Shown: positions 34,212-45,078 of the stretch, piece by piece
Layout: each line of letters starts with the position of its first letter
How positions within the stretch are numbered: position 1 is the first letter of the stretch
Assembly (NCBI GenBank): GCA_036272055.1
Contig: DATAZL010000032.1
Coordinates: 49,963-113,962, forward strand
Source: DASZVB01 sp036272055
Lineage (GTDB): Bacteria > Myxococcota_A > Polyangia > Polyangiales > Polyangiaceae
DNA length: 64,000 nucleotides
Direction of reading: 5' to 3'
The notes under the pieces: generated by a model
Told to the model about the DNA's origin: nothing
The model's input: only the letters and a program-made list of their open reading frames with translations
Databases searched by the model: none
Made by a program: the position numbers and the translations under genes

Positions 34212-34988
34212 TCAGTGTGTGGACATGCCGCCGTCGACCGGAATGACGGCGCCGGTCAGATACGAGCCGGCGCGCGACGACAGATAGATGCAGGTGCCGG
34301 CGATGTCGTCCTGACGGCCCGCGCGGGCCATCGGGATGTTCTGCGACGCACCCTCTTCGCCCATGCCGTCGAAGACGAACTGCGTCATCTTGCTCGGGAA
34401 GAGACCGGGCGCGATCGCGTTCACGTTGACATGTTCCTTCACCAGCGTGCTCGCGAGATGCCGCGTCAGCATGTGCACCGCGGCCTTGCTCGCCGAGTAG
34501 GAGAAATTATCGAAGTGCGGCACGCGGAGCCCGTCGATCGAACCGATGTTGATGACCCGCGCCGGATCCTCCTTCGACGCTGCCTTGCGGAGGAGCGGAA
34601 GGAGCTTCACCGTCAGGTGAAAGACGCCCTTCACGTTGACGCCCATGATCTTGTCCCAGCCCGCGTCCGGGAACTCCTCTAGCGGAGCGCCCCACGTCGC
34701 ACCGGCGTTGTTCACCAGAATGTGCAGCGCCTTCTCGCGCTCGCCGACCTTGGCGGCGAGGTGGGTGGCGCCCTCGACGGTGGCGAGATCTGCCGGCACC
34801 GAGATGCACTCGCCGAGCTTCGACAGCTCGGCCGCCGCCTCGTCGCAAGCTTGCGCCTTGCGGGCCGCGATATAGACGCGCGCCCCGGCCTCGACGAAGC
34901 CGCGCGCGATCATCAACCCGATACCGCGAGATCCACCGGTGACGACCGCAACCTTGCCCTTGATCGAGAACAGCTCCGAGGCGCTCAT
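34212..34988 (-). CDS. Short-chain dehydrogenase/reductase
   Basis: A classical 258-residue SDR. The nucleotide motif TGGSRGIG lies at 17-24, NNAG at 93-96, and the catalytic Ser150, Tyr164 and Lys168 are in place (YSASK). APGLFPSKMT and TGAVIPVDGGMS complete the family pattern. The substrate is not evident; such enzymes use NAD(P)H on alcohol or keto groups, often 3-oxoacyl or sugar substrates. It is divergent from the lipoprotein gene at 35044. Confidence 0.93.
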   Translation of the reverse strand: MSASELFSIKGKVAVVTGGSRGIGLMIARGFVEAGARVYIAARKAQACDEAAAELSKLGECISVPADLATVEGATHLAAKVGEREKALHILVNNAGATWGAPLEEFPDAGWDKIMGVNVKGVFHLTVKLLPLLRKAASKEDPARVINIGSIDGLRVPHFDNFSYSASKAAVHMLTRHLASTLVKEHVNVNAIAPGLFPSKMTQFVFDGMGEEGASQNIPMARAGRQDDIAGTCIYLSSRAGSYLTGAVIPVDGGMSTH

Positions 34989-35043
34989 GGTCGCGACTCA
35001 TACCCTAGTGCGTGATCGAAGAACACCGTGTAAACCTGGGGCG

Positions 35044-36486
35044 ATGTCGGGTTTCAGGGTGTCTTGCCTGTCGTCGGTCGCTCTCGTCGTCGCGGCGTGT
35101 CATCCGGGAGCTGCGACGTCGGCTCCACCGCCCGAGACGCGGGAGGCGTGCAGCGCGCGCCTCACCGCGTTCGAGGCTCACGTCGCGAGGATGCCGGATC
35201 GCACGGTGGTCATGGCCGGCGGCGGTGATCTGCCGAGCTCACCGATCGGGGCCCTGCCGGGACCTGGACCCGTCCTCGAGCTGTCGGAGAACGGCGCGTC
35301 CATCGACGGCACTCCGTTACCCGGTGCGACCCATGCCGAGCGCGCCGCCCATCTCGCGGAGTGGAGCGCGTCCAACGCCGGCCCTGCTCCCACGACGCCG
35401 GACAACGGCGCGGCGAACCCTGCTGCGCAGCGCGCCGCGCTCTACGTCGCCGCCAGCGCCGATACCGACGTCCAGACCGTTCGCACCTACGTCACGAAGG
35501 TGGCCCCGAGCTACGCGCTCCGGCTCCTCGTCCGCATGCCGCAACCGCCGAACGACTCCCGCACCCACGACGCTCCGGCGGACGATCCCGCGACACGGGT
35601 CCTGCTCGAGCAAGATCCGGAGAAGCGACGCCTCGTCGCCGAGCACGGCTACGACGAGCTCGCGCAGTGTCCCGCCGTCTCGTCGGCGGTCCTGTCGGTG
35701 CGTTCCCTGGGCCCGCGCGAGCGGTGGCCTGCACTGAAGGCGGCCATCGGTGGCGCGCTTCCGCAGTGTGATTGCGCGAAGGTCGACACCGTCCATCTCC
35801 AGTCGCTCGTCGCCGCGGAGCAGCAGGGCGGTGCCGGCGCGGTCGGCTTCGTCCCGCTGTCCTTCCTGCGGGACGAAGCGTGCGGCGCGAGCATGCCGCT
35901 CCGCTCGATGCGAAAGCTGATCACGCAGATCGAGCGCTTCGACGCCGAGTTCGCGGGCAGCTGGCAGAAGGACGCGCTCTCGTTCGGTGACGTCGTCACC
36001 GACGATCGCCTCCGCGTCTATTTCTGCGACGCGCTCCCCGGGGAGACCCTCGCCGTCAAGGAGCGGGCGCGTGCGACCATCTACATGAAGCCTCCGGGCT
36101 CCACGGTGTGCGAGGCGTGGAAGTTCGACCCGCTCGCCCCGGGTTCTCCCATGGGAACGCTCCGCCGCGCCGCGGGCCCTTCCCACGGCGCGCTCGCGTT
36201 CCACTACTGGCAAGCGGCGGAGGACGTTCGGGTGTTCGGCCCCGTCGATCCCGCGTCGCCGAGCAAGCCCACGGACTCGCGCGAGTGGGCATGCGAGCAG
36301 ACACATCACCTCACCGCCATGGACGACGGCCACCTTCAGCTCGACTCGGGACGATGGTTCCTCGATGACGCTGCGTGTCGCAAGGACACCGACGACGCCT
36401 CGCATGCCTTCCCCTGTACGAGCGCTCCCAAGCCTGCGGATCCCGCCGGTTCCATCCCCTCCCCGGTGCCGTCATCGGGCCACTGA
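35044..36486 (+). CDS. Lipoprotein of unknown function, 480 residues
   Basis: The ATG at 35044 opens a lipoprotein signal ending at VVAACHPG. The mature part is mixed alpha/beta with a dozen Cys spread over its length (QCDCAKV, DEACGASM, FDPL). A region near residues 75-105 with LELSENGASIDGTPLPG recalls ExbD-like biopolymer periplasmic domains, but this is weak. The C-terminus is Pro-rich. No catalytic motif seen. It is followed after about 50 bases by another exported protein on the same strand. Confidence 0.72.
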   Translation: MSGFRVSCLSSVALVVAACHPGAATSAPPPETREACSARLTAFEAHVARMPDRTVVMAGGGDLPSSPIGALPGPGPVLELSENGASIDGTPLPGATHAERAAHLAEWSASNAGPAPTTPDNGAANPAAQRAALYVAASADTDVQTVRTYVTKVAPSYALRLLVRMPQPPNDSRTHDAPADDPATRVLLEQDPEKRRLVAEHGYDELAQCPAVSSAVLSVRSLGPRERWPALKAAIGGALPQCDCAKVDTVHLQSLVAAEQQGGAGAVGFVPLSFLRDEACGASMPLRSMRKLITQIERFDAEFAGSWQKDALSFGDVVTDDRLRVYFCDALPGETLAVKERARATIYMKPPGSTVCEAWKFDPLAPGSPMGTLRRAAGPSHGALAFHYWQAAEDVRVFGPVDPASPSKPTDSREWACEQTHHLTAMDDGHLQLDSGRWFLDDAACRKDTDDASHAFPCTSAPKPADPAGSIPSPVPSSGH

Positions 36487-36537
36487 GAGCAGGTCTCGTG
36501 ACGCCTTGCCTTTTTCGCCTCAGACTCGAGTGACACC

Positions 36538-37359
36538 TTGAAACACTGGAACCTGCGCTCCGGTCTGGTCCTCGCTCTCGGACTCTCGAGTCTCGTGTTC
36601 CCTTCTCCTGCGCGCGCGGATCGGACGTTTCTCGTCGGCGGGACGGTCCTCGACGGCAAGGCTGTGCGCAAGGGGGACAAGGTCGTCATCCGGCTCGAGT
36701 CGGGAGAGATCACCGTGCCCGCCGACAGCGTGGAGCGCATCGAGAAGAGCGAGTCCGTCGTGAGCCGCTTCGACGCGATGTACGCGAAGCTCCCGAAGGG
36801 CAACGTGAAGGCGCGACTCGAGCTCGCCGACTATTGCCGCGACCACGGCATGCGGACCGAGGAGCACCGTCTCCTGCTCGAGGTCGTCGATCTCGACCGC
36901 GACAACGACACCGCGCGTTCGCGTCTCGGGTTCGTCAAATCGGAGAGCGGCTGGGTGACCCAGGCCGACTCGATGCGCGCGAAGGGCATGGTCGAGCACG
37001 ACGGCCAGTGGATGACCCCCGCCGACATCGCGGAGCTCGAACGTGCGCGAGTGGCGCGCGAGGCGGCCGCCGAGCGCCGTGAATCCGAAGAAGCGGATCT
37101 AGCCGCGCGACGGCATCAGCTCGACGCGCAACAGGCGGAGGTCGACAACGAGGCGTCTCGCCTGTCGTCGGCACCGTTCGGCGGCGGCTATTACCCCTAC
37201 TACAGCACTTTTTACCCGACCTACGGCCGCGTCGGCGGCTGCCACGGCCCGAACTGCGGCCGCAATGTTCGCCCCGCGCGAGCGGTCCCCTCGTTCGCCA
37301 CGCACCATCACGAGGACACGTCGCTCTCGGTCGTGAAGGTCCCTTACCGCCGTCACTAG
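36538..37359 (+). CDS. Exported protein with N-terminal SH3-like/beta segment and coiled coil
   Basis: The only start that keeps the signal peptide is the TTG at 36538; 273 residues with cleavage near ARAD. A small beta segment (GDKVVIRLESGEITVPADSV) is followed by ARLELADYCRDHGMRTEEHR, a helical repeat common in proteins that measure chain length of TPR type, and by GWVTQADSMRAKG and QWMTPADIAELE, two W/M-T-P-x-D units. A coiled coil (about 165-205) leads to a Tyr/Gly/His-rich tail. Family not identified. Confidence 0.7.
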   Translation: MKHWNLRSGLVLALGLSSLVFPSPARADRTFLVGGTVLDGKAVRKGDKVVIRLESGEITVPADSVERIEKSESVVSRFDAMYAKLPKGNVKARLELADYCRDHGMRTEEHRLLLEVVDLDRDNDTARSRLGFVKSESGWVTQADSMRAKGMVEHDGQWMTPADIAELERARVAREAAAERRESEEADLAARRHQLDAQQAEVDNEASRLSSAPFGGGYYPYYSTFYPTYGRVGGCHGPNCGRNVRPARAVPSFATHHHEDTSLSVVKVPYRRH

Positions 37360-37497
37360 GTAAGGGGGGCCTTGGCCCTCCGTTTAGTCACGGGGGCCTT
37401 GCCCCCGCGGCTCGCTGACGCGACCGCTCCCCCGCCGCCTTCGCGGGCTCGCTGCGCTCGCGTGCAGACGACGGACTTGTCGATGCGGAACTGGTGA
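37358..37497. repeat. Dispersed GC-rich repeat, locus 3
   Basis: Starts at the stop of the upstream gene with a GGGGGGCCTTGGCCCTCC hairpin, a degenerate second copy (GGGGGCCTTGCCCCC), the CTTCGCGGGCTCGCTGCGCT segment and the GTCGATGCGGAACT terminus seen at loci 2 and 4. The gap continues without genes to the GTG at 37564. Confidence 0.72.
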
Positions 37498-37563
37498 GCG
37501 GCGTGTCGACGGGGGTGCCCGGGATTTTACAAAGCGGCCGCGTCGGGGCAAAGTCGGCCGGAC

Positions 37564-38502
37564 GTGAACGCCCGCTCCACCTTCAAGCCCCGCGACGTCG
37601 AGGAGCCGATCGATTTCTGGCTCAACAGGCCGCTCGCCAGCGTCCTGGTGAAGGTGCTCGCGCCGCTCCCGATCACACCGAATCAGGTCACCGTCCTGTC
37701 GGGTCTGGTCGGTGTGGCGGCTGGCGTCGTGATCGCCACCGCTCCTCTCGAGCCGTCCTTTCAGATCCCGATCGGCGGCCTCGTTCTCTACGTGTCCATC
37801 CTGCTCGATTGCGCGGACGGCCAGCTCGCGCGACTGCGCGGCGTGTCGTCCCTGGTCGGCCGCTTCCTCGACGGATGCGTCGACGTCGTGTCGATCGCGG
37901 CGACGTTCGTGGGCTTCGCGATCTGGCTCTACCGCGGCGGCGTCGGTTTCTGGCCGATCAACATCATCGGCTGGGCCGCCGGCTACGCGATGAAGATCCA
38001 CGTCCACGGTTACGACCACGCGAAGAACCTGTATCTCGCGAACACGCGCCCCGAGAGCGAGCGCGCCAAGGCGATGCCGACGGTCGACGAGATCCTGCAA
38101 GAGTCGGCTCGCCTCCGCGCCGAGGGCGACCGCTTCGGCGCCACCGTCGTGGCCGGCTTCGCCCGCTTCTCGAACTCGCAGCGTCAGGGCTGGCAGCGCG
38201 GGCGCATCGGTCTCGGCATCGAAGGCGCCCGTGACGACCGCGAGCGCGCTCTCTACGCGACCCGCTTCGGCACGACGATGCGGCTCTGGACCTGGGACGG
38301 CCTCGGCCTGCATCTCTTCATGTTCGTCATCGCGTGCTTCGTGACGCCGTTTTACCGGCTCGCGTCCCCGGTGGTGTGCATCATCTACCTCGTCCCGATG
38401 AACCTGCTCACGGCGTACATCGTCCTCCGCGAGCGGCAGATCGAGCGCGAGCTCCAGGCGGACTTCGGACGACGCGCACCGGACCCCGCGCTCGCTCCCT
38501 GA
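37564..38502 (+). CDS. CDP-alcohol phosphatidyltransferase family protein
   Basis: The GTG at 37564 gives 312 residues. The diagnostic motif D-x2-DG-x2-AR-x8-G-x3-D-x3-D is intact (DCADGQLARLRGVSSLVGRF, then LDGCVD, residues about 80-105). Hydrophobic helices surround it. The enzyme would transfer a phosphatidyl or related group from a CDP-alcohol, in phospholipid or polyol-phosphate lipid synthesis. A central soluble insert (about 155-235) is larger than in simple PgsA-type members. A terminator hairpin follows at 38557. Confidence 0.92.
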   Translation: MNARSTFKPRDVEEPIDFWLNRPLASVLVKVLAPLPITPNQVTVLSGLVGVAAGVVIATAPLEPSFQIPIGGLVLYVSILLDCADGQLARLRGVSSLVGRFLDGCVDVVSIAATFVGFAIWLYRGGVGFWPINIIGWAAGYAMKIHVHGYDHAKNLYLANTRPESERAKAMPTVDEILQESARLRAEGDRFGATVVAGFARFSNSQRQGWQRGRIGLGIEGARDDRERALYATRFGTTMRLWTWDGLGLHLFMFVIACFVTPFYRLASPVVCIIYLVPMNLLTAYIVLRERQIERELQADFGRRAPDPALAP

Positions 38503-38556
38503 AGGCACTCGCGCCGCCTGCCACGACGAGGGCCGTCTCGCGCAGCACTGCCCTGA

Positions 38557-38578
38557 GGCGCCCGGTGAACCGGGCGCC
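38557..38578. terminator. Bidirectional terminator between convergent genes
   Basis: GGCGCCCGG and CCGGGCGCC form a perfect 9-bp stem with a TGAA loop, between the stops of the phosphatidyltransferase (38502) and the surface protein (38602). No long T tract follows. Confidence 0.5.
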
Positions 38579-38601
38579 GTCCGCTTTCCGCCGTCGGTCC
38601 G

Positions 38602-41600
38602 TTACGACCGGCGCGTGCGGCGCCGTCGCACCACGAGCCCGAGGGCGATGCCGGCCAGTGCGACCAATCCGGTGGACGGATTCGTCGACTGACGCGACAC
38701 CTCGCACGAGCAGCCGCCGCCCTCGATGTTCGCGGCGATGCCGCCGACGCCGTTCGAGGCCCCGGTGCCCGGCGTGCCGCCGCTGCTCACCGCTCCGGCG
38801 GTGCCGGCAGTGGCGCCGGTACCCGTGCCGCCGCTGCCGATGATGACCGTACCGCCGGCGCCCGCATTGCCCGCACCGGCGGTGCCGCCTGCGCCGGCGG
38901 TGCCGCCTGCGCCCGCGTTACCCGCAGCTCCGGCGTTACCCGCAGCTCCGGCGACGCCACCGTCGACGAACCCGCCGTCGGTGCCCGACTTCCCGCCGAG
39001 GCCTGCGTCGACGAAGCCGCCGTCGGGGACGCCGCCGTCAGCCTGGTGATCGTCCCTCGGGTCGTTCGGGTTGCGCTCACCGGTCTCCACCACGCCGTCG
39101 TGGTTCACGTCCTCGTCGCCGTCCTTCACGCCACCGAAGTCGGTGTCCGGGTTGACCATCGACGTCTTCGTCGCGCCGCTGTCGCCGTCCGCGCGGCAGT
39201 GTCCCGCAGCGGCGTTGATCGCGGCAGCGGCGCAGCTGAAGCCGAGCTCGGTGCCGTCGAAGAGGCCATCGCCGTCGCTGTCCTCGTCGAGAGCGTTGAT
39301 CTTGCCGTCGCCGTCGGTGTCGTCGGCCGGGTTCGCCTCCTGGCCGTCGGGGACACCGTCGTCGTCGCTGTCGGCGTCGTGCGGATCGGTGCCGAGCGCC
39401 GTCTCTTCCGCGTCGGAGAGGCCGTCGCCGTCGGTGTCGACGACGCTGGTGTCGTCGGCGCCGTGACCCGCGGTCGGATCCTGCTCGCCGGCGTCCTTCA
39501 CGCCGTTGCGGTTGGCGTCCTCAGCGCCGTCGCGCGCGCCGCCGCGGTCGGTGTCGGCGAGGATCATCGACGTGACCGTCGAACCCGCGTCCCCGTCGGG
39601 GATGCAGTGCTTCTTCGCCACGTCCGTGCCGCCGCCGGTGCAGCTCCTACCGACCTCGGTGCCGTCGTAGAGACCGTCGTTGTCGGAGTCGACGTCGAGC
39701 ACGTCGACCAGGCCGTCCTGGTCCACGTCCTCGGACGGGTTCGCCTCTTCACCGTCGGGCAGACCGTCGTCGTCGCTGTCGGCGTCCTCCGGATCGGAGT
39801 GCAGGAACGCCTCGAGCTTGTCGGAGAGGCCGTCCTTGTCGGTGTCGACCACGCTCGCGTCGTCGGCGCCGTGACCGGCGGTCGGATCCGTCTCGCCGGT
39901 CTCGATCGCACCGTCCAGGTTGAAGTCTTCCGAGCCGTCCTTTGCGCCACCGCCGTCGGTGTCGTCATTGAGCGGATCGGTCTTCGTCGCACCGTTGTCG
40001 GCGTCCGGGCGGCAATGGCCCTTCGTGACGTCGGTCGCGGGGTTGCTGCAAGAGAGCCCGAGCTCCGTACCGTCGTAGAGGCCGTCGTTGTCGCTGTCGG
40101 GGTCGAGGGCGTTGATCACGCCGTCGCCGTCGGTGTCCTTGTCGAAGTCCGGCTCCTTGCCGTCGGGGACGCCGTCGTCGTCGCTGTCGGCGTCGTTCGG
40201 GTCGGTGCCGATCTGTTTCTCGACGGCGTCGGTGATGCCGTCGTTGTCGGTGTCGACGCACGACCCGGCCGCGCCGGGACACGAGCAGATGCCGGTCGCG
40301 ACCGTGCACTGGGGCGCGGTCACCGGGCAGTCGTTGTTCGATGCGCAGCCCGTGCAGAGGCCGGTCGCGGCGTTGCACGCCTTTGCAGCGCCGGTGCACG
40401 CCACCTGGTTCGACATCGAGCACTGGCCGCACGCGCCGCTCGGCTGGCACGCGGGGGTGAGACCCCCACAGTCGCCGTCGGTCAAGCACCCGCCGCAGGC
40501 ATGCGTCGTCGGGTTGCAGACCGGCGTCGCGCCGCTGCAATCGGTGTTCAGGAGGCAACCGACGCAGGTGCTCGTCGTGGTGTTGCAGAGCGGCTTGGTG
40601 CCGGTGCACGCCGTCTTGTTGGTCGCAGAGCACTGGCCGCACGAGCCCGACGCCTCGCAGGCCGGCGTCACGCCGCTGCAGTTGGCGTCAGTCGTGCACC
40701 CGGCGCAGACATGGGTCGCGACGTTGCAGACCGGCGCTGCCGGGCCGCAGTTCGCGTTCGTCAGGCACGGGACGCAGGTGTTCGTCGCCGTGTTGCAGGC
40801 CGGCGTCGCGCCGCTGCAATTCGCGTTCGTCGTGCACCCGACGCAGGTCTTCGTCGTCGTGTTGCAGGCCGGTGTCGCGCCGCTGCAGTTCGCGTTCGTC
40901 GTGCACCCGACGCAGGTGTTCGTCGTCGTGTCGCACGCCGGGGTGGTGCCGGTACACTTGGTGCCGTTGGTCGCCGAGCAGAGGCCGCACGCGCCGGTCG
41001 CGAGGCAGGCGGGCAACGCCGCCGGGCAGCTCGCGTCGTTGACGCAGGCGCCGCACACGTGGGTCGTCGTATTGCAGACGGGCGCCGCGGTGCCGCAGTT
41101 CGCGTTGGTTAGGCAGCCCACACAGATCTTGGGCGACACGGCGGTGTCGCACACCGGCGTGGCCACCGGGCAGTTCGCGTTGGTCGCGCACTGGTCGACG
41201 ACGATGGGCGTGGGCGGCTGGCCAGCGGCCCCGCCGTTGCCGTCGGTCGGAGTCGTGGACGGTGGCGCGCCGAGGAGCCCGGAGGCCGTGATGTTCGCCT
41301 GGTTCGAGATCGTCCCCGAGACGCTGCCGTCGATGGTGACCCGGAACTTCACGACGCTCGTCGCGTTGACGGCGAGGGTGCCGCCGGTGGTCGCGTTCGC
41401 GCCGGTTCCGAGGCGCACGGTCAGCGTCTTCGTCGCGGCGGTGAAGTTGACCTGGTCGTCTCCCGTCGCGTCCGTCTTCGCTGCGCCGTCGACCGTCGTC
41501 GAGTTTGCGACGTAGGTGACGCCGGCCGGGACGACGTCGGTCAGGACGACGTTCGTCGCGGTGTCGTTACCGCTGTTGATCGCGTTGACCGTGTACTCGA

Positions 41601-42762
41601 GCACGTCCCCGGGGATGACGGTGCCGCCGTTGAGGTCGGCGACGGTCTTGGTCGACGTGTTGAAATCCGGTTTGAACGTCGAGATCGAGGTGACGAACGC
41701 ACCCAGGTAGTACTGGTCGTTGTTCGTCGTCGCGCGGATGTTGGCCGCCGTCTGACCGGCGGTGACGTGTCCGGTGATGTTGACGATGTCGAGATCGTAG
41801 CTCGACATGCTGCGCTTGCCGCCCGTGAGCTGCGGCAGGTCGCCCGCCACGGAAACCGCGGCGCCGAGGTTCGAGCGGGTGCTGTTGAAGAAGTTGTCGA
41901 TGTCGTTCACGCCGTCGGAGAGACGATCGGCGTTGCCGAGCGGCGTCTTGCCGAAGAGGAGCGAGTCTCCGGTGTTCTGGTCGTCACCTTCGTAGGCGAT
42001 CACGCCGAGCTTCGCGTCGAAGCCCGCGTTCGGGACGAGGAATCCGGTGAGCGTGACGTCCGACGGAGCGCCCGCGAGGATGCTGTCGAGACCGTCGAAG
42101 AGCGCGAGGTTCCGGGTCGGGGCGGTCGGCAGGCTGTAGAACACGACGAGGCTCCACGCCGCGAACGTCACCTGCTCGTTCAGGTTGACGAAATTGTCGG
42201 AGTCGACGCCGGCGATCCGGTACGCGCCCTCACCCTGTGCCTTCACGAGCGTCGTGACGTTGGCGACCGACTGATAGACGGTCTCGGTCGCACCGTCGGC
42301 CACCGTGTACACCTGGTCGGCGGTGATGTTGCTCGTGAACCCACCAGGGCGATCGAGGGTGGCGGTGTTGTCGCCGCCTGCGCCGGCCTTGTGCGCGGCC
42401 CAGTAGAGGTAGGCGTGCGTGATCGTCGCGCCGGTCGGGATCGCGAGCACCGCGGTGCTGCGCGCGGTCGCGTTGGTGATCGTGAGATCCGCCTCGGCGC
42501 CCGTGGCGGTCGGCGCCTGCGACCGCCAGAACACGTCCGGCGCGTTGTCCGCGGTGTTGAGCCCGCAGAGGATGCCCACCGTTCCGACGGTCGGCGCCGG
42601 CACCCCCGTCCCGCAGTCCTGGCCGAGGGTGTTGCCGATCATCGTGAAGTCGCCCTGCTGGTCGACCTGCACGCGCAAGGTCTGGGCGGCCTTGGCATCG
42701 TTGAGCCCGAGCGTGCCGGATAGCGCGCCGAGCAGTCCTGCGAGTACGAGCGACTTCTTCAT
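38602..42762 (-). CDS. Giant MYXO-CTERM surface protein with DUF11, Cys-rich and TSP3 repeats
   Basis: The ATG at 42762 (MKKSLVL) gives 1386 residues with a signal peptide. A beta-rich N-terminal domain (about 30-370) is followed by a DUF11-type domain (GDVLEYTVNAINSGNDTATN), then roughly a dozen Cys-rich repeats (VGCTTNANCSGATPACNT type, about 510-800). Thrombospondin type 3 calcium-binding repeats (DTDGDGLSD, DADSDDDGVPDG) follow at about 810-1220, then a Gly/Ala/Thr-rich stalk and a MYXO-CTERM anchor (GGGCSCEVSR, hydrophobic helix, RRRRTRRS). It starts six bases after the stop of the OmpA-TSP3 gene. Probable calcium-stabilised adhesin or surface-layer protein. Confidence 0.9.
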   Translation of the reverse strand: MKKSLVLAGLLGALSGTLGLNDAKAAQTLRVQVDQQGDFTMIGNTLGQDCGTGVPAPTVGTVGILCGLNTADNAPDVFWRSQAPTATGAEADLTITNATARSTAVLAIPTGATITHAYLYWAAHKAGAGGDNTATLDRPGGFTSNITADQVYTVADGATETVYQSVANVTTLVKAQGEGAYRIAGVDSDNFVNLNEQVTFAAWSLVVFYSLPTAPTRNLALFDGLDSILAGAPSDVTLTGFLVPNAGFDAKLGVIAYEGDDQNTGDSLLFGKTPLGNADRLSDGVNDIDNFFNSTRSNLGAAVSVAGDLPQLTGGKRSMSSYDLDIVNITGHVTAGQTAANIRATTNNDQYYLGAFVTSISTFKPDFNTSTKTVADLNGGTVIPGDVLEYTVNAINSGNDTATNVVLTDVVPAGVTYVANSTTVDGAAKTDATGDDQVNFTAATKTLTVRLGTGANATTGGTLAVNATSVVKFRVTIDGSVSGTISNQANITASGLLGAPPSTTPTDGNGGAAGQPPTPIVVDQCATNANCPVATPVCDTAVSPKICVGCLTNANCGTAAPVCNTTTHVCGACVNDASCPAALPACLATGACGLCSATNGTKCTGTTPACDTTTNTCVGCTTNANCSGATPACNTTTKTCVGCTTNANCSGATPACNTATNTCVPCLTNANCGPAAPVCNVATHVCAGCTTDANCSGVTPACEASGSCGQCSATNKTACTGTKPLCNTTTSTCVGCLLNTDCSGATPVCNPTTHACGGCLTDGDCGGLTPACQPSGACGQCSMSNQVACTGAAKACNAATGLCTGCASNNDCPVTAPQCTVATGICSCPGAAGSCVDTDNDGITDAVEKQIGTDPNDADSDDDGVPDGKEPDFDKDTDGDGVINALDPDSDNDGLYDGTELGLSCSNPATDVTKGHCRPDADNGATKTDPLNDDTDGGGAKDGSEDFNLDGAIETGETDPTAGHGADDASVVDTDKDGLSDKLEAFLHSDPEDADSDDDGLPDGEEANPSEDVDQDGLVDVLDVDSDNDGLYDGTEVGRSCTGGGTDVAKKHCIPDGDAGSTVTSMILADTDRGGARDGAEDANRNGVKDAGEQDPTAGHGADDTSVVDTDGDGLSDAEETALGTDPHDADSDDDGVPDGQEANPADDTDGDGKINALDEDSDGDGLFDGTELGFSCAAAAINAAAGHCRADGDSGATKTSMVNPDTDFGGVKDGDEDVNHDGVVETGERNPNDPRDDHQADGGVPDGGFVDAGLGGKSGTDGGFVDGGVAGAAGNAGAAGNAGAGGTAGAGGTAGAGNAGAGGTVIIGSGGTGTGATAGTAGAVSSGGTPGTGASNGVGGIAANIEGGGCSCEVSRQSTNPSTGLVALAGIALGLVVRRRRTRRS

Positions 42763-42767
42763 GACGA

Positions 42768-44525
<1,758 letters not shown>

Positions 44526-44672
44526 GCCTCGGATTCTCTTTGCCTTTGAAACGAAGGTCAAGCGAGCTCGAAATAGTAACCCCAACTTTTTGAGCTCTTT
44601 TGTGCGCTTGCGTGCGCTTGTACGTGTCCCACGGAATGTTTCACGTCTCGAGCGACGGGCCGCCTTAACTCG

Positions 44673-44981
44673 ATGGATGCGAACGCCGTAATCCCCGTCG
44701 TGGCCGTGGCAGTGGCGCCTGGTGTTCGCAGTACCGACGAGCTCGAGACGTTGGTTCCTCCTTCCAAGACGGATCAGGACTCGATGCCCGCTCCGAGCTC
44801 CGCGATTCGGAAGACCGAGCAGTCGGCGCCGGCCGCCGACGAGCTCGTCGACGATTCCGAGGACCGTCCTACGTGGCGCCCGCAGCCGCTCCCCCCGCCG
44901 CCGCGCGCGAAACCGACGATGAGCGGCACGTTCGAGGCCGTTCCTTCGTCGAAGCGAAAGCTCCGCCAGCGGGCGATCTGA
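44673..44981 (+). CDS. Small hypothetical protein, 102 residues
   Basis: The ATG at 44673 opens a frame with the strong third-position G+C bias of neighbouring genes. The product is Pro/Ala/Glu-rich, with no membrane helix or Cys, a Pro-rich stretch (WRPQPLPPPPRAKPTMSG) and a basic C-terminus (SSKRKLRQRAI). It looks disordered. It lies ahead of the helicase gene and may be part of its regulation. It could be spurious. Confidence 0.45.
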   Translation: MDANAVIPVVAVAVAPGVRSTDELETLVPPSKTDQDSMPAPSSAIRKTEQSAPAADELVDDSEDRPTWRPQPLPPPPRAKPTMSGTFEAVPSSKRKLRQRAI

Positions 44982-45078
44982 ACCGCCTGGGCTCGGCCGA
45001 AGATAGTGCTCGCGAGGTGTGGCCGAGCTGCTATACGGCTCGTCCCTTGCCGACCGTGCGCCGAAATATGCGGGTAAA

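Noticed and set aside
39046..41112. 688-codon plus-strand frame inside the giant surface-protein gene
   Set aside because: It is the antisense of TSP3 and Cys repeats, giving a repetitive Arg/Val/Ala peptide with no domain or start signal.
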